A DNA stretch of 64,000 bases, from positions 124,001-188,000 of the forward strand of contig JAUJOV010000001.1 of assembly GCA_030447545.1 (NCBI GenBank). Direction: 5' to 3'. Origin of the DNA: Sphingomicrobium sp. (GTDB taxonomy: Bacteria; Pseudomonadota; Alphaproteobacteria; Sphingomonadales; Sphingomonadaceae). A program made the translations under genes and the position numbers. The notes beneath the pieces were generated by a model. It was given only the letters and a program-made list of their open reading frames with translations, did not search any database and was not told the origin of the DNA. Below, piece by piece: positions 19,209-31,408 of the stretch. Every line of letters begins with the position of its first letter. Position 1 is the first letter of the stretch.

Positions 19209-20545
19209 TCAGTCGCGCGGCGGCGCCACGGCATCGAGCCGGGCCTGGGGGATGCGTCCAACCAGCAGAATCGCAAGCGCGGCAAGCTGCGCGATTACCA
19301 GCCAGACGAAGAGTGCCGGCGCTCCGCCGTGGTCGCGCGACAGCGCCACCAGCCAGGCGCCGATGCTGATGCCCAGGTTCGCAAGCGCCATGTAGAGCGT
19401 GAACTGGGTCGCGGCGACCGCCGGATGGCTGAGCCGCATCGCGATGGGCACCAGCGAGATCATCAGGAGCACGTCGATGGCGATCGAGCCGATGATGAAG
19501 GCGGTCATGAAGTTCGAGTCGGCCCATTGCGATTCGAGCAGGCGCATCGTCGTGAACAAGGCGATGAATGCCGCCAGTGCGATCGCGGCCCCCCGCTTGG
19601 CGCCGAGGCGGTCGCCGAGATAGCCGAACAGGGTGAGGCCGAGGATCCCCGCGACCAACTGCCCAGTGCCGGCAATGGTCGTCACCCGGCCCTCGGCCCA
19701 GCCAGTAGTCTGGGTGGCGATCAGCGGCGTGATCCCGGTGACCGCGCCGTAGGTCGCGCCCTTGACACCAGCACGGGGATCAGCACGAGGCTTATCGGCC
19801 GCAGGAGCGAGACGATGGTGTTGCGCAGGATCGGCCACCAGGCACCCGCATGCACCGCCAGATTCTCGGGCCGGGCGCTTCCCTCGCTCCACGGAAGCAG
19901 CCGCTCGCCGGAGCGCTCGCGCACCAGCAGGACGAGAAAGGTGACGAGCTCAATGAACAAAGCCGCGGCCGCATAGGCCGCGCTGATTCCGAACGAAGCG
20001 ATGACCGCGCCGGAGCCCGCGGCCGAGGCGGCGATGCCGATCGACTGGCCGCCGAACATCATCCCGCCCGCCCGAGCGCGTTCATCCTCCTGCATCACAT
20101 CGACCGCCATGCCGTCGATCGCCACATCCTGGACGGTGGTGGCGGCGTTGACGACGAAGCCGATCGCGCCGAGCAGCGCGACGTCGCTCGGCACCGGCCC
20201 GATGAAGGCTCAGCCAATCAGGCAGGCGATCATCACCAGCTGCGCACCGATCAGCCACACCCGCCGCCGGCCCATCGGCAGGAAGGTGTAGCGGTCCATC
20301 ACGAAGCCGTTCACGAACTTGAGGCTCCACGGCAGCGCCGTGAGGCCGAGCACGTAGCCCACGTCCCGCGCATCGGCGCCGTTCGCGGCCATCCACGCGG
20401 GAATCGCGTACCAGAACAGGCCGAACGGTATTCCTTGCGCGACGTAGAGCACGAACACCGCAAACAGGCGCAGCCGCCGGTTGTCGGCAAGCGCGGGCAG
20501 CACGGGGCGCGGCTCGACTGCCGCACTGGCCGCCGGCCCGGTCAC
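19209..20545 (-). CDS. MFS transporter (AmpG-like), split across three frames
   Basis: 20210..20545 (LFAVFVLYVAQGIPFGLFWYAIPAWM), 19721..20194 (NAATTVQDVAIDGMAVDVMQEDERARAGGMMFGGQSIG) and 19209..19892 read as one protein. Confidence 0.75.
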
Positions 20546-22194
20546 ACGTCGGCGAGCCGCTTGCCGCGGGTTTCCCTGAGGAACAGGATCGCGACGATTG
20601 CCGACAGGCCGGTGAAGAACAAGGGGTACCAGAGGCTTGCGTAGATATCGCCAGTGATCGCGACCAGGGCGAAGCTGGTGACCGGCAGGAAGCCGCCGAC
20701 CCAGCCGGTGCCGACGTGGTAAGGCAGCGACATGGCCGTGTAGCGCACTCGGGTCGGGAACATCTCGACGAGCGCGGCGGCCTGCGGCCCATAGACGGCG
20801 GTCGCGGCCACGACGAAGCCGAGCAGCACCGCGATCATCAGCGGCAGGTTCATGGTCCGGGTGTCCGCGGCTTTGGGATAGCCGGCCGCTTCGAGGGCCA
20901 AGCCGATCTGCTTGCCGACGTCGCCCTTCAGGCTCTTGAGCTCGGCGTCGCTGAGCGCGTCGCCGGCTGGGATCGCAAGCCGCTGCTGGCCGACGAGCAC
21001 ATAGGTGCGCTCGTCAGGTGAGCGCGTCGTGTCGTAGGAGATTCCGCGGGTGACCAGCAGGCTCTTGGCGATGTCGCAGGCGCTCGAGAAGCGGGCGGTG
21101 CCGACGGGGTCGAACTGGATCGAGCAGGTGGCGGGATCGGTGGCCACCGCGACCGGAGTCGAGCGCTGCGCCTCGACCAGCGCCGGGTTCGCCGCGCCGG
21201 CGATGGCGTGGAAGCCGGGGATGTAGAGCGCGAGCGCGAGCAGCATTCCCCCGATGAGCACCGGTTTGCGGCCGACGCGGTCGCTGAGCCAGCCGAAGAA
21301 GACGTAGAGCGGCGCGCTGATCACCGTCATCACGATCAGCAGCATGTTCACCGTCGGCTCCGGCACTCCGAGCGAGCGGCCGAGGAACACCTGGCTGTAG
21401 AAGAAGGTCGAGTACCAGACGGCGCCCTGTGCGCACATGATGCCGAAGAAGGCGATGAGCACTCGCTTGACGTTCTCGCGCTGAGTGAAGGCTTCGCGCA
21501 GCGGGGTGTGGCAGATTTCGCCTTCTTCCTTGAGCTTGGCGAACTCGGGGCTCTCCGAAAGCTTCAGCCGCAGCCACAGCGAGACGATCAGCAGGATCAG
21601 CGAGACCAGGAACGGCACTCGCCAGCCCCACTCGGCGAACGCCTCCTCGCCGATTGCCGTGCGGGTGCCGAGGATCACCAGCAGTGCCGCCAGCAAGCCG
21701 AACGACGCCGACGACTGGATCCAGCCGGTCGCCGCGCCGCGCTTTTCGGCTTGCGCATGCTCGGCGACATAGATTGCGGCTCCGCCATATTCGCCGCCAA
21801 GCGCAATGCCCTGGAGAATCCTCAGGAAGATGAGCAGCACCGGGGCGAGGATGCCGGCGGTTTCGTAGGTCGGCAGAAGGCCGATGAGGAAGGTCGCGCC
21901 GCCCATCAGGCTCACGGTCATCAGGAACGCGCCCTTGCGCCCGAGCCGGTCGCCGATCACGCCGAAGATGATCGCTCCCAGCGGCCGGAAAGCGAAGCCG
22001 GCGGCGAACAGGCCCAGTGCGGCAATCAGCGCGGCGGTCGGCTCGAGCCCGGCGAAGAAGACCTTCGAAATGGTCTGCGCAAGCGCTCCGAAGATGAAGA
22101 AGTCGTACCACTCGAACGCGGTACCGGCCGACGAAGCCGCGATCACCCGCTTCATCGACCACCGTCTGTCCTGTTGCTCGGCCAGCGTCGCCAT
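20542..22194 (-). CDS. MFS transporter, metabolite:H+ symporter (MHS) family
   Basis: VIAASSAGTAFEWYDFFIFGALAQTISKVFF...GVIGDRLGRKGAF...RILQGIALGGEYGGAAIYVAEHA. Confidence 0.9.
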   Translation of the reverse strand: MATLAEQQDRRWSMKRVIAASSAGTAFEWYDFFIFGALAQTISKVFFAGLEPTAALIAALGLFAAGFAFRPLGAIIFGVIGDRLGRKGAFLMTVSLMGGATFLIGLLPTYETAGILAPVLLIFLRILQGIALGGEYGGAAIYVAEHAQAEKRGAATGWIQSSASFGLLAALLVILGTRTAIGEEAFAEWGWRVPFLVSLILLIVSLWLRLKLSESPEFAKLKEEGEICHTPLREAFTQRENVKRVLIAFFGIMCAQGAVWYSTFFYSQVFLGRSLGVPEPTVNMLLIVMTVISAPLYVFFGWLSDRVGRKPVLIGGMLLALALYIPGFHAIAGAANPALVEAQRSTPVAVATDPATCSIQFDPVGTARFSSACDIAKSLLVTRGISYDTTRSPDERTYVLVGQQRLAIPAGDALSDAELKSLKGDVGKQIGLALEAAGYPKAADTRTMNLPLMIAVLLGFVVAATAVYGPQAAALVEMFPTRVRYTAMSLPYHVGTGWVGGFLPVTSFALVAITGDIYASLWYPLFFTGLSAIVAILFLRETRGKRLADV

Positions 22195-22293
22195 CTCTGC
22201 GCTCCCCCTCAGCCGAGGGATAGCGGGTGGGCGCCGGCGCGCAAGCTGCGACCCCCTTGAGCCGCGTCTTCGGGCTGCCCATTTGACCGCCCT

Positions 22294-23166
22294 GTGCGCA
22301 AGAGTGTGGATTCCGTCGCCATCGTGGGCCTGGGGCTCATCGGCTCATCGATCGCAAGCGCGGTTCGCTCTTCGCAGGCGGGGGTGCGCATCACGGGCTA
22401 TGATGTCGCGCCGCAGGTGCGCGAGCAGGCGCGGCAGATGGGCCTGGCCGACCGCGTTGCCGACCACGTGCAGGATGCGGTTCGCGGGTCCGACCTGATT
22501 GTCCTGTGCGTCCCCGTAGGCGCCATCGAGGGGGTCGCCAGCTCGATGTCCGGGAGCGTTTTGCCCGATTCCCTCGTGACGGATGTTGGATCAACCAAGG
22601 CAAAAGTTGGCGCGGCGCTTCGCAAGGCCTTGCCGCACGCGCGGATCGTTCCTGCCCATCCTGTCGCGGGATCGGAGCGAAGCGGACCGGCAGCCGGGTC
22701 GGCGCAACTGTTCGAGGGACGATGGTGCATTCTCACTCCCGAGCCCGACGCAGCGCCCGAGGACGTCGAAGCGGTTGCCGCCTTCTGGCGCAGCCTTGGC
22801 ACAAAGGTGGAGATCATGTCGGCCGCCCGGCACGACCGACTGCTTGCGGCCATCAGCCATGTTCCGCATCTGATCGCCTACTCCACCCTCGCCGCAGTCG
22901 CCGCGCTCGAGCAGCAACAAGGCCAGCCGATCATGAAATATGCGGGGGGCGGCTTTCGCGACTTCACTCGGATCGCCGGTGCGGACCCGCAAATGTGGAG
23001 CGACATTTTCCTCAGCAACAGGGAAGCCGTGCTCGAGACTGCCGCCGCGTTCCGAACGATGGCGAAGCGGATCGAGAGCCTGATCGCTGCTGGGGATGAG
23101 GCCGCGCTTGTGGAACAATTGGAGAGTGCTCGCCGGACCCGGCTGGACCTCTGCACCGACGCATAG
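22294..23166 (+). CDS. tyrC: prephenate/arogenate dehydrogenase
   Basis: VDSVAIVGLGLIGSSIASAVR; VTDVGSTKAKV; AHPVAGSERSGPAAG. Confidence 0.85.
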   Translation: MRKSVDSVAIVGLGLIGSSIASAVRSSQAGVRITGYDVAPQVREQARQMGLADRVADHVQDAVRGSDLIVLCVPVGAIEGVASSMSGSVLPDSLVTDVGSTKAKVGAALRKALPHARIVPAHPVAGSERSGPAAGSAQLFEGRWCILTPEPDAAPEDVEAVAAFWRSLGTKVEIMSAARHDRLLAAISHVPHLIAYSTLAAVAALEQQQGQPIMKYAGGGFRDFTRIAGADPQMWSDIFLSNREAVLETAAAFRTMAKRIESLIAAGDEAALVEQLESARRTRLDLCTDA

Positions 23167-23176
23167 AAGAGCAGAT

Positions 23177-24256
23177 ATGGCACAACGCATCGACGACCTG
23201 CGGGTCCTTGACCTCAAAGAGCTTTCCTCGCCTTATCAGCTCTCGTCGGAGTACCCGATCACCGAGCGCGGCAGGGCCACGGTGGATGCCGCCCGACAGT
23301 CCATCGGCCGAATTCTGGAGGGTTCGGACGATCGATTATTGGTCGTAGCCGGCCCGTGCTCGGTCCACGATGTGAGAGCGGCACTCGACTATGCGGCCTT
23401 GCTCACTGCCGTCCGCGAAAGGTTCGCCGACCAGCTCGAAATCGTGATGCGCGTCTATTTCGAAAAGCCGCGCACCACCGTCGGCTGGAAGGGGCTGATC
23501 AACGACCCCGATCTCGACGGCAGCTTCGACATCAACAAGGGCCTGCGGCTTGCACGCCAGCTGCTGGTCGAGATCAATGATCGGGGACTTCCCGCCGGCA
23601 CCGAATATCTCGACATGATCACCCCGCAATATATCTCCGACCTGATCTCCTGGGGCGCGATCGGCGCACGAACGACCGAATCGCAGGTGCACCGCGAGCT
23701 CGCGTCCGGACTGTCATGCCCGGTCGGGTTCAAGAACGGCACCGACGGGAACGTCAGGATCGCCTTCGAAGCAGTCCGCGCGGCGTCCCATCCGCACCAC
23801 TTCCTCGGGGTGACGAAAGAAGGCCGCTCGGCAATCGTCTCGACGGGCGGCAATTCCGAATGCCACGTGATCCTGCGCGGTGGACGCAAGCCCAATTACG
23901 AACCGCATTGCATCGCAAGCGCCGCCGAGGAGGCGGCGAAATCGAGCGTGCCATGCCGACTGATGGTCGATGCGAGCCACGGGAACAGCGAGAAGAACCC
24001 GGACAACCAGGCGAAGGTGATCGACAGCATCTCGCACCAGGTTGAGAGCGGCGAGGCCGCGATTGTCGGCGTGATGATCGAGAGCAATCTCGCTTCGGGC
24101 CGGCAGGACCTCGGGCGCTCCGAAACACTCGCCTATGGCCAAAGCATCACCGACGCATGCCTCGGCTGGGACGAGACCGTGCCGCTGTTCGCCCGTCTTG
24201 CCGAAGCGGTCGAGCGGCGGCGTCAGGAGCCGGCGCGGGCAGTCACCCGCGCGTAG
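23177..24256 (+). CDS. aroG: class I 3-deoxy-7-phosphoheptulonate (DAHP) synthase
   Basis: LLVVAGPCSVHD...MRVYFEKPRTTVGWKGLINDPDLDGSFDINKGLRLAR...GARTTESQVHRELASGLSCPVGFKNGTDG. Confidence 0.93.
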   Translation: MAQRIDDLRVLDLKELSSPYQLSSEYPITERGRATVDAARQSIGRILEGSDDRLLVVAGPCSVHDVRAALDYAALLTAVRERFADQLEIVMRVYFEKPRTTVGWKGLINDPDLDGSFDINKGLRLARQLLVEINDRGLPAGTEYLDMITPQYISDLISWGAIGARTTESQVHRELASGLSCPVGFKNGTDGNVRIAFEAVRAASHPHHFLGVTKEGRSAIVSTGGNSECHVILRGGRKPNYEPHCIASAAEEAAKSSVPCRLMVDASHGNSEKNPDNQAKVIDSISHQVESGEAAIVGVMIESNLASGRQDLGRSETLAYGQSITDACLGWDETVPLFARLAEAVERRRQEPARAVTRA

Positions 24257-24742
24257 GCAAATCCCACGACCGCCCCGGCAGAGCTTCTGATTTCGCCCAG
24301 ATCAGCAAGGTCTGGCTCTTCCATCTGCGTGTCGAGAACGGCGATGACCGGGCCGGCGCGAGCGCAGGCCAGCGCCGCCTCTGCGCTGTCGGCCCATTCG
24401 ACCGGTATGGCCGAGCTGAAGTGGCGGCGTGCGCACTCTTCCAGGAGCGGCGCATTACCGTTGCTGAACAGCACCAGCCGCATCTGTCCCTGCGCCTGCC
24501 GTCCTGGCCGATGAGTTCGCGCCAGATGATCTCGACCAGTCGAGGGTCGCGCAGCGGCCCGGACTTTCAGGCGCTGCAGGATGGCGACTTCGCGCGACGG
24601 GCGCAGTGGAGACCCGCCTCGGGACTTTTGCAGCTGACATTTCGGCAGCGAGGCTCAGCCGCCGTTCGATCAGGTCGAGGATCGCGTCATCCGTCTGGTC
24701 GATGCGATCGCGGATCGCGCGCACATCCTCGGGTTGGTCCAT
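24223..24742 (-). CDS. chorismate mutase family protein, frameshifted
   Basis: [39 protein letters not shown] at 24742 followed by C-terminal part in 24223..24483. Confidence 0.65.
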
Positions 24743-24783
24743 CGGCGCCGTGTCGCACGATGCGCCGACTTGTCAAACGCGCT

Positions 24784-26725
<1,942 letters not shown>

Positions 26726-26726
<1 letters not shown>

Positions 26727-27586
26727 CAGCTCTTCTCCTCTCGGGTCCTTGCCAGAACGCGCCGCGCTGCAAGGAGATGCGGCCGGTCGACCATTCGTCC
26801 GCCGACGGACAGCACGCCGGCGCCGGGTTGACAATCGAACGCCTCGACGATTGCACGCGCATGCTCGACCTCGGCTGCCGACGGAGTGAAAGCGGCGTTG
26901 ATCACGGCGACCTGCGCCGGGTGGATCGCGAGCTTGCCGGTGAAGCCCTCGCGCGCCGCCGCTTCGGCTTCCGCGCGCAAGCCCTCACCGTCGCGGAAGT
27001 CCGCGAACACGCCGTCGACCGGCTGGACGCCTGCTGCTGCCGCACCCGCGAGGCACAGCGAGCGCGCCAGCTTGTACGTGAACGCGAGCTCGCCGCTCTC
27101 GTCATATTTGGACGACGCGCCGAGCGCCGCCGACAGGTCCTCCGCCCCCCAGCTCATTGCCGCCAGCGGCGATCTCGGGTCGCGGTAGGAAAGCAGGTTG
27201 AACAGGCTTGCGGCCGTCTCGGTGACGATCGCGTGGATCGGGATGTTGCCGGTGCGGTGGGCGAGCTGGATGATGTCCGCCCCGCTTTCCGCCTTGGGCA
27301 GCACGACTCCGTGAACGTCGGCGTTCGCGATCAGCTCGAGATCCGTCTTGTGGTCGTCGCTGCCGATGGGATTGATGCGCACCCACCATTGCGGGCCGGT
27401 GGAGCGTGCCGGCAGGGCTTTGAGGATCTCTCGGGCCTGGGCCTTTCGGTCGGCGGCGACGCTGTCCTCGAGGTCGAAGATCACTGCGTCGGCGTTGCTG
27501 TCGATGGCCTTGGCAATCTTCTTCTCGCTGTCCGCGGGGACGAACAGCCAGCTGCGAGGTTCGCTGTGGCGAACCTCGGCGGTCAT
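26726..27586 (-). CDS. HpcH/HpaI aldolase / citrate lyase beta-like CoA ester lyase
   Basis: [37 protein letters not shown]...WWVRINPI...[19 protein letters not shown]. Confidence 0.88.
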
Positions 27587-28035
27587 GCGGGCCTTTTGTG
27601 CAGCAGCGCGGTGCGCTTCATCGAGCAGACCAGCTCGCCGCGCTGGTTGATCGCGCGATGCTCCCAGGTAACAATCCCGGCGCTTGGCCGCGACTGGCTT
27701 TCCCGAACCGCGATGCACTCGCTCTCGATGCGCAGCGTATCGCCGATGAAGACCGGCTTTGGGAATTTCACCTCGTCGAAGCCGAGATTGGCGATCAGCG
27801 TGCCGAGCGTGGTGTCGCCGACCGAGATTCCGACGGCGAGGCTGAACGTGAAGCAGCTGTTGACGAGAATCTGCCCGAACTCGCTCTCCTTTGCCGCCTC
27901 GGCGTCGAGATGCATCGGCTGCGGGTTGTGGGTGAGCGTGGAGATCAGGAGATTGTCGGTTTCGGTCACGGTGCGCGTGATCGCATGTTCGACGCGGTCA
28001 CCTACCTGCCACTCATCGAAATAGCGCCCGGCCAT
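27583..28035 (-). CDS. MaoC family dehydratase
   Basis: [50 protein letters not shown] overlap with downstream lyase gene. Confidence 0.88.
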   Translation of the reverse strand: MAGRYFDEWQVGDRVEHAITRTVTETDNLLISTLTHNPQPMHLDAEAAKESEFGQILVNSCFTFSLAVGISVGDTTLGTLIANLGFDEVKFPKPVFIGDTLRIESECIAVRESQSRPSAGIVTWEHRAINQRGELVCSMKRTALLHKRPA

Positions 28036-28071
28036 GCCGGTCCTAGAGCACTGCTGAAGTGAGTTGCCAAG

Positions 28072-28202
28072 GTTCGTTGTCCTGAGCGAAGTCGAAGGGC
28101 GCTGGCTCCGCGCTCGAGCAGCGCCCTTCGACGTAGTTTATCCTGAGCGACGCCGCAGGCGCCGTCGAAGGGCGCTACGCGCTCCGCTCAGGACGAACGG
28201 GG
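28072..28202. repeat. composite REP-like element GTTCGTTGTCCTGAGCGAAGTCGAAGGGC ... CTCAGGACGAAC
   Basis: Inverted copies of CCTGAGCG-AAGTCGAAGGGC / GCCCTTCGAC... / CTCAGGACGAAC between maoC-like and transketolase-like genes. Confidence 0.85.
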
Positions 28203-28207
28203 GAGGT

Positions 28208-30520
28208 TCATGCGTTCAGCAGCAGCTCGGCAACGCTTTGAGTGATTGCTTCGCCGTCGAGTCGGTAGGCGGCATAGAGGTCGGCGAGGGTGCCGGTCTG
28301 GCCGAAGCGCTCGACGCCGAGCGGCGCGACGCGCTGGCCGAGCACTCCGCCGAGCCAGGACAGCGCCGCCGGAGCGGCGTCGGCGATGGTCACCAGCCCG
28401 GCATCGCGTCCAAGCCGGGACAGCAGCTGCTCGATGTGGCTCGGCTTTCGCTCGCCGCCCCAGCGCGCGGCCTGCGCGGCCGTCCAGCCGCGATGGAGGA
28501 GATCGGGCGAGGTGACCGACAGAAGGCCGAGGGACGGGATGTCGCTCCTGAGCTCGTCCCACGCGGCGAGCGCCTCCGGCATCACCGCCCCCATGGCCAC
28601 GATCGCCGCTTCCGCCCCGGCTTGAGGCTCGCGCAGCCAGTAGCCGCCGTCGAGCGCGCCCTGGCGCCAGCCGTCGTCACTGCGCTCGACCTGGCGGATG
28701 CTGCGGGTCGAGAGGCGCAAATATGTGCTTTCGCCGTCCGGATCGTCGATCAGGCGAAAGGCCTGCTCCATCATGGCCGCGAGCTCGTCGGCGAACGCGG
28801 GCTCGTAGTGCCTGAGGCCGGGCTGGCCGAGCGCGATCAGCGGCGGGTTGATCGACTGGTGCGCGCCGCCCTCGGGCCCGAGCGTGATCCCGCTCGGCGT
28901 GGCGACCAGGATGAAGCGCGCGTCCTGGTAGCAGGCGTAGTTGAGCGCATCGAGCCCGCGGGCGATGAATGGGTCGTACAAAGTCCCGATCGGCGCGAGC
29001 CGCGCCCCGAACATGTCCCCCGCAAGACCTGCCGCTGCGAGCATCAGGAAGAGGTTGTTCTCGGCTATTCCAAGCTCAACGTGCTGGCCCTTCCTTGTAG
29101 CGGACCACTTTTGTGCCGAAGCAATCCTTGCCTGCGCGAACACATCCGGAATTTCGGTCCCCCGGTACAGGCCTCGCTGGTTGACCCATGCGCCGAGGTT
29201 GGTGGAGACCGTCACGTCGGGCGATGTGGTGACGATGCGCTCGGCAAGCGTGCCGCCGGCTTTGGCTAGGTCGAGCAGGATTCGCCCAAAGGCCGCCTGG
29301 GTCGACTGCTCCTCGCCCGCCGGGACCGGGACTGCCGGGACCGCAAGCTGCCCGAACGCGCGCCGCCGCTTCTCGCGGGCAATGCGGCTTTTCTCGAGCG
29401 CCGCCTCAACGCCGGGCCGTGAATTGTCGCCGACCCCCTCGAGCGGCTCCCACTCGTGGCCCTGACGCACACCCATCGTCTCTCGCCACGCGGCCATCTG
29501 CGTCGGGTTCATGAGCCCCGAGTGATTGTCCTTGTGCCCGGCAAACGGCAGGCCGCGTCCCTTGATCGTCCAGGCGATGAACAGGGTCGGCACGTCGTCG
29601 CGTGCGCCGTCGAAGGCTTCGATCAGCGATTCCATGCAGTGGCCGCCGAGGTCGCTGAACAGCGCCGCCAGGGCCGCATCGTCGTGGTTCTCGAGCAGGC
29701 CTGCGGCGGGCTTGCCCAGATCCGCCTCGATCCGCGCCCGCAATGCCGCGCCGCCTTGATAGTGAAGCGCCGACAATTGGGCATTCGACAGGCTCTCGAA
29801 CCAGCGCTGGACCTTCGGATGCTCGTCGAGCGCCGCCTGCAGCTTGTTGCCATACCTGAGCTCGACTACTCGCCAGCCGCACGATCGGAAGATCTCGTCG
29901 AAGCGTTCGAACATGCGGTCGGCGCTCACCGCATCCAGGCTCTGGCGGTTGTAGTCGACGATCCACCACAGGTTGCGGACGTCGTGCTTGTAGCCCTCGA
30001 TCAGCGCTTCGTAGATATTGCCTTCGTCGAGCTCGGCGTCGCCGATCAAGGCGACGAAGCGGCCGCGCTCGGCCTCATCCATCAGCGCGTGCGCGGTGAG
30101 ATAGTGCTGCACCAGGCTCGAGAAAGCAGTGATCGCCACGCCGAGCCCGACCGACCCGGTCGAGAAGTCTACCGGGATATGGTCCTTGGTGCGGCTCGGG
30201 TAGGACTGAGCGCCGCCGAGCCCGCGGAAGTTCTCGAGCGCCTCGCGCGATTGCGTGCCAAGCAGATAATGGATTGCGTGAAGCACCGGGCCGGCGTGGG
30301 GCTTCACGGCGACGCGATCGTGGGCGCCTAGCGCATGGAAATAAAGCGCGGCCATGATCGTCGTCATCGACGCGCAGCTCGCCTGGTGCCCGCCGACCTT
30401 CAGCCCGTCGGCATTCTCGCGCACGTGGTTGGCGTGGTGTATCGTCCACGCCGACAGCCACAGCAGCCGCTCGTCGAGGATCTTCAGGGCTTCGATGTCG
30501 GCGGCAACGGGCTTGAGCAT
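28208..30520 (-). CDS. transketolase-like thiamine-diphosphate enzyme
   Basis: HHANHVRENADGLKVGGHQASCASMTTIMAALYFHAL...LIGDAELDEGNIYEALIEG...ENNLFLMLAAAGLAGDMFGARLAPIGTLYDPF. Confidence 0.85.
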   Translation of the reverse strand: MLKPVAADIEALKILDERLLWLSAWTIHHANHVRENADGLKVGGHQASCASMTTIMAALYFHALGAHDRVAVKPHAGPVLHAIHYLLGTQSREALENFRGLGGAQSYPSRTKDHIPVDFSTGSVGLGVAITAFSSLVQHYLTAHALMDEAERGRFVALIGDAELDEGNIYEALIEGYKHDVRNLWWIVDYNRQSLDAVSADRMFERFDEIFRSCGWRVVELRYGNKLQAALDEHPKVQRWFESLSNAQLSALHYQGGAALRARIEADLGKPAAGLLENHDDAALAALFSDLGGHCMESLIEAFDGARDDVPTLFIAWTIKGRGLPFAGHKDNHSGLMNPTQMAAWRETMGVRQGHEWEPLEGVGDNSRPGVEAALEKSRIAREKRRRAFGQLAVPAVPVPAGEEQSTQAAFGRILLDLAKAGGTLAERIVTTSPDVTVSTNLGAWVNQRGLYRGTEIPDVFAQARIASAQKWSATRKGQHVELGIAENNLFLMLAAAGLAGDMFGARLAPIGTLYDPFIARGLDALNYACYQDARFILVATPSGITLGPEGGAHQSINPPLIALGQPGLRHYEPAFADELAAMMEQAFRLIDDPDGESTYLRLSTRSIRQVERSDDGWRQGALDGGYWLREPQAGAEAAIVAMGAVMPEALAAWDELRSDIPSLGLLSVTSPDLLHRGWTAAQAARWGGERKPSHIEQLLSRLGRDAGLVTIADAAPAALSWLGGVLGQRVAPLGVERFGQTGTLADLYAAYRLDGEAITQSVAELLLNA

Positions 30521-30540
30521 CGCTCGTGCCTAGCGCGCGG

Positions 30541-31353
30541 CTATGGCTTCGTCACCGTCACCTTGAGGTAGGTCGCCGGTATTTCCGTGCGCTCCGAGCC
30601 GCCGCGGTTCTGGCTTTCGAACAGCTGGGTGAGCTCGCGTTCGAGATCGGCTTCGCGGGCGTCCTTGGCCGCAGCCTCGAACGCATTCATCGTCGGGCCG
30701 TAATAGGTTCGGAACTGGCGAAGAAAGTCGGCCGGCGGGCCCGGATGGCGGAAGACATAGGTTGCACGCTCGCACGAGATGTTCTCCGGCGCGATGCCTG
30801 CAGCGCCGAAGCGCTCGCGGACATTGTCTTCGACGCCCCAGGTCACCGGGCTGACGAAGCCTTCCGGTGGAGGCGGCGTGTAGGCCGCGCTGATCTTCAG
30901 GATCTGCGCGACCAGGGTCGGGTCGCCGGGGATCCAGTTGCCCATGACGATCCGGCCGCCGCGGCGGGTGACGCGCACCATTTCGCGCGCGACGTCGGTC
31001 GGGCGAGGCGCGAACATCGCTCCGAAGATGCTGACGACGAGGTCGAAGCTCTCGTCCGCAATCTCCTCGAGGTTCGACGCGTCGCCTTCCTGGAAGCGGA
31101 TGTTTGTCAGGCCGGCCTCGGCCGCGCGCGCATTGCCGCGCTCGACGAGATTGGCGGCGATATCCACGCCGAGCACGTTTGCGCCGCGCTGCGCCTCCGG
31201 TATCGCCGTGGTTCCGTCGCCGCAGCCAAGGTCGAGCACGTCCATTGCCGGACGAATGGCAAGGCTGTCGACCAGCTCCTCCCCGCTCTCGCGCATGGCC
31301 GCCGCGATGCGGGTGAAATCGCCTTTCTCCCACAGTGCCTTGTTCGGGTTCAT
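30541..31353 (-). CDS. class I SAM-dependent methyltransferase
   Basis: MDVLDLGCGDGTTAIPEAQRGANVLGVDIAANLV...FDLVVSIFGAMFAPRP. Confidence 0.88.
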   Translation of the reverse strand: MNPNKALWEKGDFTRIAAAMRESGEELVDSLAIRPAMDVLDLGCGDGTTAIPEAQRGANVLGVDIAANLVERGNARAAEAGLTNIRFQEGDASNLEEIADESFDLVVSIFGAMFAPRPTDVAREMVRVTRRGGRIVMGNWIPGDPTLVAQILKISAAYTPPPPEGFVSPVTWGVEDNVRERFGAAGIAPENISCERATYVFRHPGPPADFLRQFRTYYGPTMNAFEAAAKDAREADLERELTQLFESQNRGGSERTEIPATYLKVTVTKP

Positions 31354-31408
31354 CGGCTGCTCCTCTCCAAAAAAGCGGCGGAAATCGGAGGCTTGCGCGC
31401 CTTTGGGC

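Noticed and set aside
21208-22260. 350-aa + strand ORF opposite the MHS transporter
   Set aside because: Extremely charged repetitive translation opposite a clear MFS gene.
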